Assembly: GCA_900315505.1 (NCBI GenBank)
Contig: OMZG01000005.1
Coordinates: 1 to 64,000 of the forward strand
DNA from: an uncultured Lachnospiraceae bacterium
GTDB lineage: Bacteria > Bacillota > Clostridia > Lachnospirales > Lachnospiraceae
DNA: 64,000 bases
Direction of reading: 5' to 3'
The notes under the pieces are model-generated. The model did no database searches. It was not told where the DNA came from and was given only the letters and a program-made list of their open reading frames with translations. This document shows, in pieces, positions 1 to 7,472 of the stretch. A program made the position numbers and the translations under genes. Numbering within the stretch: position 1 is the first letter of the stretch; the number at the start of each line of letters is the position of its first letter.

Positions 1-902
1 TCTTCTACCCGTTCATCTGCATCTTCCCTGAGCGATAATGCCAGAGAAAGTTCATCGACCATTTTTTTCTTCGATAATTTTCGTGGGTCATATCTCCACA
101 TTTCAACAGCCACCTGTGAATTTGAGTCCTGTAAATTCTTTGTCAAACAGTCATTCCACTGAGATATTCTTTCTGAAGCGTAGCACCAGACACCAGGCGC
201 ATTGAGCATCGAATACTCCGCCAATGCTGAATATCCGCTCTCCAACAATTCATTCTTTACTTCCTCGCATGGAACGTAGACAGTCCTTTTCACAGGATTG
301 AGCAGAACTTTTTCTGCTTTATAAAACAACTCTTTGGGAGAGTTTTCCGAAAACAGTATCTTCTGTACTCCGATTTTTTTCGATTGCAGCGTTCCCATTT
401 CTTCAAGTTGTTTGGACGCTCTGGAAATAGATGTTGGTGTCAAATCCAAATCTTTTGCAGCTTGACTTGTGGGCAGTTCCTTTGCTCCCTCATAAATAAA
501 ATAAAGCAACAGCATCTGAGCTGATGGCAGGATTTCTTCTCTGTCGCTCTTTTCTGCATCACAACGTTCCTGCAAATATGCCCCCATAAAAGGCAGATAT
601 ATTTGCTTTCCATCCACAATAAATGCTATCTTTTCCCGAAGTAAATACTCTTTCTGCCGTGCAGTGATTTGTTTCAGTACTAAAACCACAGGGCGATCTG
701 CAACCTTTTTCACACGTTCCAGATGCTTTTTTAAAGTTTCCACCTGATCCAATTCGGTTTTAGGGTACAAAAAAACGGCTTTTTGACCACTCAGAGATAC
801 TTTCTGTGAATCATACCTTGTACTGATGAAGTTTGGCAAATGCTCTAAAGCTTTATTTTCATACAGCACTTCAATTCCTAAAACCCGCTTAAGGTATTCC
901 AC
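1..902 (-). CDS. Winged-helix DNA-binding protein, possibly AbiEi-type antitoxin (3' end outside window)
   Basis: The frame is open for 300 codons to the left edge. It starts at a GTG at 900-902, with GGAGG seven bases upstream. Residues about 130-195 look like a MarR-type winged helix (LPTSQAAKDLDLTPTSISRA is the helix-turn-helix). The parts on both sides are unlike anything I can name with certainty. Proteins of this build often precede an AbiEii nucleotidyltransferase toxin in Firmicutes. That gene would lie beyond the window, so the type IV toxin-antitoxin reading is inference. The gene is clearly richer in A and T than the biosynthetic genes that follow, which suggests acquisition. An alternative is an ordinary MarR-like regulator. 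The coding frame is secure, the function is not. Confidence 0.55.
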   Translation of the reverse strand, partial: MEYLKRVLGIEVLYENKALEHLPNFISTRYDSQKVSLSGQKAVFLYPKTELDQVETLKKHLERVKKVADRPVVLVLKQITARQKEYLLREKIAFIVDGKQIYLPFMGAYLQERCDAEKSDREEILPSAQMLLLYFIYEGAKELPTSQAAKDLDLTPTSISRASKQLEEMGTLQSKKIGVQKILFSENSPKELFYKAEKVLLNPVKRTVYVPCEEVKNELLESGYSALAEYSMLNAPGVWCYASERISQWNDCLTKNLQDSNSQVAVEMWRYDPRKLSKKKMVDELSLALSLREDADERVE

Positions 903-934
903 TCTATCGCCTCCATTTATAACTCTTTTTCTGC

Positions 935-963
935 ATTATAACTTATTTTAAGTTAAGATACAA
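935..963 (-). promoter_or_regulatory. Sigma-A promoter with palindromic operator, winged-helix gene
   Basis: On the minus strand the -35 is TTGTAT (958-963) and the -10 is TATAAT (935-940), with a 17-base spacer. An inverted repeat AACTTATTTTAAGTT at 940-954 lies in the spacer, where a bound repressor would block RNA polymerase. This fits autoregulation by the gene product, which is inferred. Confidence 0.6.
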
Positions 964-997
964 TATCAAGGTTATGATTGGTCAAATTCGACTATTC

Positions 998-1209
998 CTA
1001 TTTGTTGTGTAAATTTTCCACCACAGACTCCATGTACTCGTTCGCCTCCATCTCATACATCAGCTTTGTGTAAAATCCCTTCCCATATATCTCCGCTCCG
1101 GAGCATGACGCACTGCCATATTAGACACCAGTGCACCATCTAGCAGACTATACCCCCTCACCCTGCTCTGGTACACAAACACGGCTCTTTCTTCATCTAT
1201 CTTCAAATG
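998..1209 (-). pseudogene. Decayed coding fragment, unknown family
   Basis: The gene-free stretch 964-1228 holds two open pieces on the minus strand in different frames. The first is about 46 codons and ends in a TGA near 1067. The second, in another frame, reads through YGKGFYTKLMYEMEANEY to a TAG at 998-1000. Both have amino-acid composition like real protein, so this may be the frameshifted tail of a lost gene. I do not recognise the family. It could also be chance. Confidence 0.25.
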
Positions 1210-1228
1210 TCATGTGACTGAATTTTAC

Positions 1229-1256
1229 TTGACAAATACAAGCGACTTGGTACAAT
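1229..1256 (+). promoter_or_regulatory. Promoter of the small secreted protein
   Basis: TTGACA (1229-1234) and TACAAT (1251-1256) are separated by 16 bases. Transcription would begin near 1263. That puts the GAGGAG ribosome site (1266-1271) at the very 5' end of the mRNA and favours translation from the ATG at 1280. Confidence 0.65.
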
Positions 1257-1263
1257 AAAAAAA

Positions 1264-1815
1264 ATGAGGAGTTATTGTTATGCAGTTAAAGAATTTTTTT
1301 CATATGTTATTACAGCGGTAATGATTATATCGTCAGGCTTTGTGACGGTAAGTGCTGAGGCAAAGGCAACTCCGAGGCTTAGTGTTTCAGAATACGAAAC
1401 CAGGCTTATGACAGAGCAGAAGGACTATACAATAAAGCTTTCGAATGCCAGAAAATCTAAGGTCACATGGAAGGTAAAGAAAAATAAAGGCATTTCCAGC
1501 CCTGCCCTAAAAGTGGTAAGTAAGAGCAAGAAGAGAATAGTAGTTGAGCCATTAAGGAATGGAGATGGAACTATAGAATGCAGAGTTGGCAAAAAACGTA
1601 TTATATGTAATTATTCTGTGTATTTGAAGCAGCAGACAGAAGAAGCTGATAAGGATCTGTCTGATGATGAGCTGTATCAGAAAGTTATGAATTTTTTGCA
1701 GATATCTGCATTTTACTATCAATGCTTTGGGTATGTCGTCGCCAGCAGTTTGACCATTGAGAACTATTGTTGTGTTTCTGCTTACATCAGAAAAGGGCAC
1801 CTTCCGGTGCCCTGA
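1264..1815 (+). CDS. Small secreted Ig-like protein, probably frameshifted and truncated
   Basis: The open frame codes for 183 residues: a hydrophobic signal-peptide core (VITAVMIISSGF, cleavage plausible near SAEA), then a beta-rich stretch resembling a bacterial Ig-like domain to about residue 115, then an acidic segment. The ATG at 1264 overlaps the ribosome site and sits at the predicted transcription start, so it is a poor start. The well-placed ATG at 1280 (eight bases after GAGGAG) is in another frame and stops after 13 codons. One extra T in the T7 run at 1294-1300 would join it to the signal peptide. The last 45 or so codons look non-native and run into the terminator of the neighbour. 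I read this as a broken or phase-variable surface protein. Confidence 0.45.
   Translation: MRSYCYAVKEFFSYVITAVMIISSGFVTVSAEAKATPRLSVSEYETRLMTEQKDYTIKLSNARKSKVTWKVKKNKGISSPALKVVSKSKKRIVVEPLRNGDGTIECRVGKKRIICNYSVYLKQQTEEADKDLSDDELYQKVMNFLQISAFYYQCFGYVVASSLTIENYCCVSAYIRKGHLPVP
1791..1813 (-). terminator. Terminator of the DUF1015 gene
   Basis: On the minus strand an 8-bp perfect stem (AGGGCACC/GGTGCCCT, loop GGAA) is followed by TTTTC, directly downstream of the DUF1015 stop codon. Confidence 0.7.
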
Positions 1816-1819
1816 AAAA

Positions 1820-3064
1820 TCATCTGTCTAATTCATGAATAAACAGTCCGCTTCTGAGCTTCGGCTCAAACCACGTAGACTTCGGAGGCATCAGCCTGCC
1901 TGCGTCTGCGACTGCGAAGAGCTCTGAAATGGATGTCGGATACATCGCAAAAGCAGCCTGACAGTCTCTGTGGCAGCGCTTCTCGAGCTCATGCAGACCA
2001 CGGATCCCTCCTACAAAGTCGATTCTCGGATCTGTCTTCGGGTCCTTGATACCGAATACCGGATCAAGGATCAGATTCTGAAGAAGCGATACATCGAGTC
2101 CGTCTACCGGGTCGGAGCTTCTCAGATTCTGCTTAAATGCGAAATTGTACCAGGTATCATCGAGATACATACTGAATGATCCCTTGAACTGCGGCTTGAT
2201 CGGGGCCCTTCCCTGACGTCTGAGTTCTGCGACTTCCTTCACAGCTGACAGCACTTCCATCGGAGCGTGTCCGTTCAGGTCCTTCAGTACCCTGTTGTAA
2301 TCGAAGATCTTGAGTTCCTCATCCGGGAACAGCACTGACAGGAAAAAGTTGAACTCTTCATTGCCTGTATATCCAGGATGCTCTGCACGGCGCTTCAGCC
2401 CAACCTTTACAGCTGATGCTGCACGGTGATGACCATCTGCTATATAGATTGAATCGATTCCTGCAAACGCATCCCTGATCGTCTGAATGTCATCTGGATT
2501 CTTAATGATCCAGACTCTGTGAGAGATTCCGTCAAGTGTGGTGAAATCATACACCGGAGCCTCTGTGCTCTTGTATCTGCTTACGATATTCTCTATCGTA
2601 TTGTTCCTTCTGTAAGCAAGGAAAATAGGTCCTGTCTGGGCATTGCACGCATCCACATGATTGATACGGTCCTGCTCTTTTTCAGCACGGGTATTCTCAT
2701 GCTTCTTTATAACTCCGTTCTGGTAGTCATCTATTGAAGCGCAGGCCACGATTCCTGTCTGGGCACGGCCGTCCATATTTTCCTCATAGATATAGTAATA
2801 TGGCTCGCCGTCACGGACGAATGAGCCATCATCCACCCACTGCCACAGCAGATCATGTGCCTTCTGGTACACTCGCGGATCATACTCGCTCACATCCGTA
2901 GGAAATGCTGTATCTGCCCTGTCTATCGCGAGAAAGGAGTGCGGAAACTTGCGGACATGCTCTGTTGCTTCCGCCCTATTATATACATCATATGGAAGTG
3001 CTGCTATCGTCTGAGCCATATCTACTCTAGGTCTTATTGCAGCAAAGGGTCTTACTGTAGCCAT
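1820..3064 (-). CDS. DUF1015 (COG4198) protein, serine-operon associated
   Basis: The protein has 414 residues from the ATG at 3064, chosen because AAAAGGAG lies just upstream. A longer frame exists, but its first 66 codons run through the palindromic element at 3101-3332. DUF1015 hallmarks are the N-terminal RPFAAIRP, the central ENTRAEKEQDRINH segment and IADGHHRAASA near residue 220. The GHHR motif recalls the GxRR-type motif of ParB/Srx-fold proteins, a fold that includes free-serine kinases. The family is often found beside serA and serC in Clostridia. Here it follows serC-serA while no serB is in the window, so a role in phosphoserine metabolism is an attractive inference. The reaction is not known to me. 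Confidence 0.85.
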   Translation of the reverse strand: MATVRPFAAIRPRVDMAQTIAALPYDVYNRAEATEHVRKFPHSFLAIDRADTAFPTDVSEYDPRVYQKAHDLLWQWVDDGSFVRDGEPYYYIYEENMDGRAQTGIVACASIDDYQNGVIKKHENTRAEKEQDRINHVDACNAQTGPIFLAYRRNNTIENIVSRYKSTEAPVYDFTTLDGISHRVWIIKNPDDIQTIRDAFAGIDSIYIADGHHRAASAVKVGLKRRAEHPGYTGNEEFNFFLSVLFPDEELKIFDYNRVLKDLNGHAPMEVLSAVKEVAELRRQGRAPIKPQFKGSFSMYLDDTWYNFAFKQNLRSSDPVDGLDVSLLQNLILDPVFGIKDPKTDPRIDFVGGIRGLHELEKRCHRDCQAAFAMYPTSISELFAVADAGRLMPPKSTWFEPKLRSGLFIHELDR

Positions 3065-3100
3065 ATTTTTCTCCTTTTCATTACAGGATATATGTGAGGT

Positions 3101-3332
3101 TGCCAGAGCAGACAGCGGTGGCAATACAACAATCAGCGAAGTGAACGTCGCCAGGGAGCACGATGTACGGTGGCTGGGACTATTTGAAAAAAACGCTTCC
3201 CTGCGTCCGCCAGGACGCACCCGCAAGGGAATAGGAAGCGTTTTTTGAGTTACCGCAGACACCGCAAATAGACGAGTGCGACTGAACAGTGAACGAGCGG
3301 CCTTGTATTGTCACCGCTGGCTGTCTCTGGCA
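3101..3332. repeat. Nested palindromic (cruciform) intergenic element
   Basis: The 232-base element begins TGCCAGAG and ends CTCTGGCA. Its outer arms of about 30 bases pair imperfectly and carry AGCGGTG on the left and CACCGCT on the right. Inside lies a strong terminator-like hairpin (3187-3246). It fills almost the whole gap between serA and DUF1015. It may be a non-autonomous mobile element or a large structured RNA. A smaller element of the same plan is at 13161-13291. Confidence 0.5.
3187..3246. terminator. Bidirectional terminator hairpin inside the palindromic element
   Basis: The arms AAAAAACGCTTCC (3188-3200) and GGAAGCGTTTTTT (3234-3246) pair perfectly. They enclose a smaller GCGTCC/GGACGC hairpin. 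T-runs follow on both strands. On the minus strand it would end serC-serA transcripts before DUF1015. Confidence 0.6.
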
Positions 3333-3346
3333 TGTATAAACTTATA

Positions 3347-4510
3347 TTATTTAACTACTCTTACACGAATAACATCCGGTACTGCGCTGAGCTTGTCTAC
3401 GACATCCTGTGATACTTCTGAATCTACATCGAGCAGTGAATATGCATAGTCACCACGGCTCTTATTGGTGAGGTCTGATACATTGACATTGGCATCGCCA
3501 AGGATGGTCGTGTACTTTGCGATGAGGCCCGGATTGTTGTGATGAAGGATTGCAAGTCTGCCCTTTGCTGTGCAGACACCCATGTTGCAGTCAGGATAGT
3601 TGACTGAATGTGTCACATTACCGTTCTCAAGGAAGTCCATGATCTCATCTACTGCCATCATTGCGCAGTTCTCTTCTGCCTCTGCTGTAGAAGCTCCGAG
3701 ATGCGATGTGGCAATGACTCCAGGCTGTCCTGCTGTTGTAGGATTCGGGAAGTCAGTCACATAGTGCTTTACCTTGCCTGACTTGATCCCGTCAAGAACT
3801 GCAGGCTCATCTACAAGAAGGTCTCTTGCGAAGTTCAGGACTACTACGCCCTTCTTCATCTTGTCTACGGCATCCTTATTGATCATGCCCTTTGTAGAAT
3901 CAAGAAGAGGTACGTGGATCGTGATGAAATCGCACTCGCGATAGATGTCATCTACATTTGCGATATGCTTGACATTTCTTGAAAGATTCCAGGCTGCATT
4001 TACTGAAATATACGGATCATAACCGAGCACTTCCATTCCGAAGTGCGTGGCTGTATTTGCTACCTGCTGGCCGATGGCTCCGAGTCCGATGACTCCGAGC
4101 TTCTTGCCTGCAAGCTCATTTCCTGCGAAGTTCTTCTTGGCCTTCTCCATGTCCTTGGAAATATCGGCATCATCCTTATTCTCAAGAACCCAGTTCACCG
4201 ATCCGATGATATCACGGCTTGCAAGAAGCATCCCTGCGAATACAAGCTCCTTTACCGCATTGGCATTAGCACCCGGGGTATTGAATACTACGATTCCCTG
4301 GTCTGCACACTTGTCGAGAGGGATGTTATTTACTCCGGCTCCGGCTCTTGCGATACATGCGAGCTTGTCAGAAAACTCCATATCATGGAGCTTTGCGCTT
4401 CTTACGATAAATGCATCTGCGTCATCTGCATCATCGGTCTGCTCATAATTATTTGAAAACTTTACCAGTCCCTTTGGAGAAATGGCATTAAGTGTATGGT
4501 ATTTGAACAT
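3347..4510 (-). CDS. serA: D-3-phosphoglycerate dehydrogenase
   Basis: This 387-residue enzyme makes 3-phosphohydroxypyruvate from 3-phosphoglycerate with NAD, the first step of serine synthesis. Visible features are the Rossmann motif GLGAIGQQ near residue 140, the substrate and catalytic region FARDLLVDE, the catalytic His in SHLGAS near 275, and a C-terminal ACT domain (about 315-387), the usual site of serine feedback. The length fits the short SerA type. It lies 79 bases downstream of serC, separated by a GAACT-type palindrome, and is probably cotranscribed with it. Confidence 0.95.
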   Translation of the reverse strand: MFKYHTLNAISPKGLVKFSNNYEQTDDADDADAFIVRSAKLHDMEFSDKLACIARAGAGVNNIPLDKCADQGIVVFNTPGANANAVKELVFAGMLLASRDIIGSVNWVLENKDDADISKDMEKAKKNFAGNELAGKKLGVIGLGAIGQQVANTATHFGMEVLGYDPYISVNAAWNLSRNVKHIANVDDIYRECDFITIHVPLLDSTKGMINKDAVDKMKKGVVVLNFARDLLVDEPAVLDGIKSGKVKHYVTDFPNPTTAGQPGVIATSHLGASTAEAEENCAMMAVDEIMDFLENGNVTHSVNYPDCNMGVCTAKGRLAILHHNNPGLIAKYTTILGDANVNVSDLTNKSRGDYAYSLLDVDSEVSQDVVDKLSAVPDVIRVRVVK

Positions 4511-4523
4511 CTTTTTCCTTTCA

Positions 4524-4585
4524 TAATGAGTTCTAAGTCCTGAGTTCTGAGCTGACAGCTATGAACTTTGAACTCAGAACTTGAA
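4524..4585. repeat. GAACT-type imperfect palindrome, serC-serA gap
   Basis: Arms of about 20 bases (GAGTTCTAAGTCCTGAGTTC against GAACTCAGAACTTGAAACTC) can fold over a short loop. Related sequence occurs at 11770-11840 and, more decayed, at 16556-16612 and 53722-53758. There is no strong T-run, so it is more likely an mRNA processing or stability element or a small repeat family than a terminator. Confidence 0.5.
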
Positions 4586-4589
4586 ACTC

Positions 4590-5675
4590 TTAACCATTCT
4601 TCTTCTCAAAATCAGCCATGAACTCTACAAGCTTCTCTACGCCTGCCTTTGGCATTGCGTTGTAGATGGAAGCTCTCATGCCGCCTACTGTACGGTGTCC
4701 CTTGATATTCTCAAGGCCTGCTGCCTTTGCCTCGGCAACGAACTTCGCATCCATATCCTTGTCTCCTGTGACGAAAGGAACATTCATGACAGAACGGTCT
4801 TTCTTCTCAACTGTTCCCTTGAAGAGCTTGGACTGATCAAGGAAATCATAGAGAATCCTGGCCTTCTCTGCGTTCTTCTTTTCCATTGCCTCAAGTCCGC
4901 CGTTCTTAAGCAGCCACTTGAATACGAGTCCGCACATATAGATTGCCCAGCAGTTCGGGGTATTGAAGAGGGAATCCTTATCCGCCTGTGTCTTCCACTT
5001 TAGCATTGTCGGTGTGCCTGGATATACCTCGTCTGTGATCAGGTCATCACGGATGATATCGATTACGAGTCCGGCTGGTCCTACGTTCTTCTGGACTCCA
5101 CCGTACATTACTGCGTACTTGCTGACATCCATTGGCTTTGAAAGAAAGCAGCTTGATACGTCTGCTACGAGGTCCACACCCTTGGTGTTCGGGAGCTCCC
5201 AGTACTCTGTTCCATAAATAGTATTGTTCTGGCAGATGTAGACATAGTCCATATCATCTGTGATCGGAAGATCTGAGCAGTCCGGAATATATGAATAGGT
5301 CCTGTCCTCTGATGATGCAAGTGCTACTGCGTCACCATAGATCTTAGCTTCTTTCCAGGCCTTTGTTGCCCACTGTCCTGTCAGGATATATCCTGCCTTA
5401 TGATGCTTGTTCATCATGTTCATCGGGATTGCTGCAAACTGCTGATATGCGCCGCCCTGAAGGAACAGTACCTTATAATTATCAGGGATATTGAGTAATG
5501 TCCTGATATCTTTTTCTGCAGTCTTGATGATGTCGTCGAACATCTGTGATCGATGGGACATCTCCATTACTGACATGCCACATCCCTTGTAATCAAGTAG
5601 ATCGGCCTGTGCTTCTTTCAGCACCTCTTCAGGTAACACTGCAGGTCCTGCAGAAAAGTTGTAAACTCTTGACAT
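4590..5675 (-). CDS. serC: Phosphoserine aminotransferase
   Basis: This 361-residue fold-type I PLP enzyme converts 3-phosphohydroxypyruvate and glutamate to O-phosphoserine. It has the family start YNFSAGPAVLPEEVL, the AAIPMN segment, and the PLP lysine in YGGVQKNVGPAG near residue 196. The C-terminal HRTVGGMRASIYNA signature is intact. AAAGGAGG precedes the ATG. It is the first gene of the serine operon, under its own promoter at 5714-5742. Confidence 0.96.
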   Translation of the reverse strand: MSRVYNFSAGPAVLPEEVLKEAQADLLDYKGCGMSVMEMSHRSQMFDDIIKTAEKDIRTLLNIPDNYKVLFLQGGAYQQFAAIPMNMMNKHHKAGYILTGQWATKAWKEAKIYGDAVALASSEDRTYSYIPDCSDLPITDDMDYVYICQNNTIYGTEYWELPNTKGVDLVADVSSCFLSKPMDVSKYAVMYGGVQKNVGPAGLVIDIIRDDLITDEVYPGTPTMLKWKTQADKDSLFNTPNCWAIYMCGLVFKWLLKNGGLEAMEKKNAEKARILYDFLDQSKLFKGTVEKKDRSVMNVPFVTGDKDMDAKFVAEAKAAGLENIKGHRTVGGMRASIYNAMPKAGVEKLVEFMADFEKKNG

Positions 5676-5713
5676 TACTATATCCTCCTTTGGATTACAA
5701 AAACATTGTTCTT

Positions 5714-5742
5714 ACTATAGCACTTTAAATTGGTGATGACAA
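5714..5742 (-). promoter_or_regulatory. Promoter of serC-serA
   Basis: On the minus strand the -35 TTGTCA (5737-5742) and the -10 TATAGT (5714-5719) are separated by 17 bases, about 40 bases upstream of serC. Confidence 0.75.
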
Positions 5743-5771
5743 GTATTGTATTATTTATGTTTATGTAATTA

Positions 5772-7445
5772 CTATTTCAAATCCTTATCATCAAAGCATT
5801 CTGAAATAGGCTTGCCTGGTGCGACCATTGGCCATACTTTGTCGTCGCTTCCGATGATCGTGTCTATGACTACCGGTGTGTCGGTCTTCATGGCGATGGC
5901 GAGTGCTTCGTCGAATTCCTTCTGGCTCGTGGCGCGGAGTCCCTTTGCCCCCATTGCTTCTGCGATGCCACAGTAGTCTACCCCGTCATCGAGAACTGTA
6001 TTGGAGTAGCGCCTTCCATAGAAAAGATCCTGCCACTGACGTACCATTCCGAGTACGTGGTTATTCATGATTACTTCTACTATCGGCAGCTTATTTCTCG
6101 TGGCTGTGGCTATCTCATTCATATTCATGCGGAAACAGCCGTCGCCTGCGATATTGAAGACTTTCTTTCCCGGATTACCGACTGCTGCACCGATGGATGC
6201 TCCCAGTCCGTAGCCCATTGTTCCGAGGCCTCCTGATGTAAGGAGCTGTCCCGGCCTGTTAAACAGATAATACTGTGCCGTCCACATCTGATGCTGTCCG
6301 ACCTCTGTCGTGATGATCGCATCTCCCTTTGTGGCTTCATATATCTTATTTACTGCATATGGGCCTGTGAGTCCGTCCTTTGGAATCTCCATCGGATATT
6401 TTTTACAGAGATCCTTCATGTGAGCCATCCAGTCATGATGATCCTGCTGGGTGAGCTTTGGCATCAGGCGATTCAGGACTTCCTTCACATCTCCGATGAT
6501 CTCGGCATCTGCTATGATATTCTTATTGATCTCGGCCGGATCTACATCTATCTGGACTACCTTTGCATTCGACGCAAATGTCTTCGGATTGCCAAGGACT
6601 CTGTCTGAGAATCTCGTACCGATTGCTACCAGAAGGTCGCATGATGATACGCCAAGGTTTGAAGCCTTGCTTCCATGCATTCCGAGCATTCCTGTGTATC
6701 TGTCTCCGGTTCCCGGGTATGCGCCTTTTCCCATGAGTGAATCACAGACTGGTGCATCAATCAGGTCTGCGAATTTTCTCACTTCATCTGCTGCTCTTGA
6801 GATGACTGCTCCGCCGCCTACGAAGATATATGGCTGCTTAGCATTGCGGATCATCTCTGCTGCTGTATCGAGATCTGACTCCGTAATCTTGTCTGTCATC
6901 CTCGGAATAGGATCTGGCTTCACATATTCGTAGTCTGTCGTGGCTCCAGTGACATCCTTTGGGATATCAATAAGAACCGGCCCTGGTCTTCCTGACTTTG
7001 CGATCTTGAATGCTCTCCTGATCGTCGGTGCGAGCTGCGCGATATCTTTTACAATAAAATTGTGCTTCGTGACTGGCATTGTGATGCCTGCGATATCAAC
7101 CTCCTGGAAGGAATCTTTTCCAAGGAGAGGCACTGTGACATTGCAGGTGATTGCTACTACAGGCACTGAGTCCATATATGCTGTGGCTATCCCTGTCACG
7201 AGATTTGTAGCGCCCGGGCCTGATGTCGCCATGCAGACACCGACCTTACCTGTGCTTCTGGCATAGCCATCTGCAGCATGGGAAGCGCCCTGCTCATGGC
7301 TTGTCAGGACATGGTGGATCCTGTCCTTATTCTTATATAATTCATCATACACATTGAGAATGGCACCGCCCGGGTAGCCGAATACGGTATCGACTCCATG
7401 CTCGACGAGACATTCTATAACTATCTGTGCACCTGTAAGTTCCAT
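5772..7445 (-). CDS. ilvB: Acetolactate synthase, large (catalytic) subunit
   Basis: The 557-residue ThDP enzyme condenses pyruvate to 2-acetolactate, or with 2-oxobutyrate to the isoleucine precursor. The catalytic Glu lies in SHEQGASHAADG near residue 50, and the Mg/ThDP-binding segment is GDGCFRMNMNEIATA near 437. It follows ilvD by 26 bases and is cotranscribed with it. The small regulatory subunit gene ilvN, often adjacent, is not in the window. Valine feedback would therefore need an unlinked IlvN, or this copy is unregulated. A catabolic AlsS is less likely given the ilvD partner. Confidence 0.93.
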   Translation of the reverse strand: MELTGAQIVIECLVEHGVDTVFGYPGGAILNVYDELYKNKDRIHHVLTSHEQGASHAADGYARSTGKVGVCMATSGPGATNLVTGIATAYMDSVPVVAITCNVTVPLLGKDSFQEVDIAGITMPVTKHNFIVKDIAQLAPTIRRAFKIAKSGRPGPVLIDIPKDVTGATTDYEYVKPDPIPRMTDKITESDLDTAAEMIRNAKQPYIFVGGGAVISRAADEVRKFADLIDAPVCDSLMGKGAYPGTGDRYTGMLGMHGSKASNLGVSSCDLLVAIGTRFSDRVLGNPKTFASNAKVVQIDVDPAEINKNIIADAEIIGDVKEVLNRLMPKLTQQDHHDWMAHMKDLCKKYPMEIPKDGLTGPYAVNKIYEATKGDAIITTEVGQHQMWTAQYYLFNRPGQLLTSGGLGTMGYGLGASIGAAVGNPGKKVFNIAGDGCFRMNMNEIATATRNKLPIVEVIMNNHVLGMVRQWQDLFYGRRYSNTVLDDGVDYCGIAEAMGAKGLRATSQKEFDEALAIAMKTDTPVVIDTIIGSDDKVWPMVAPGKPISECFDDKDLK

Positions 7446-7472
7446 CTTTATTCTCTTTCCTTTAATTCTGTT

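Noticed and set aside
3065..3262. N-terminal extension of the DUF1015 frame by 66 codons
   Set aside because: It runs through the palindromic element and has no ribosome site, while AAAAGGAG stands before the ATG at 3064.
4043..4456. Two long plus-strand frames inside serA
   Set aside because: They are antisense shadows of a well-conserved gene with no ribosome site or protein-like composition.
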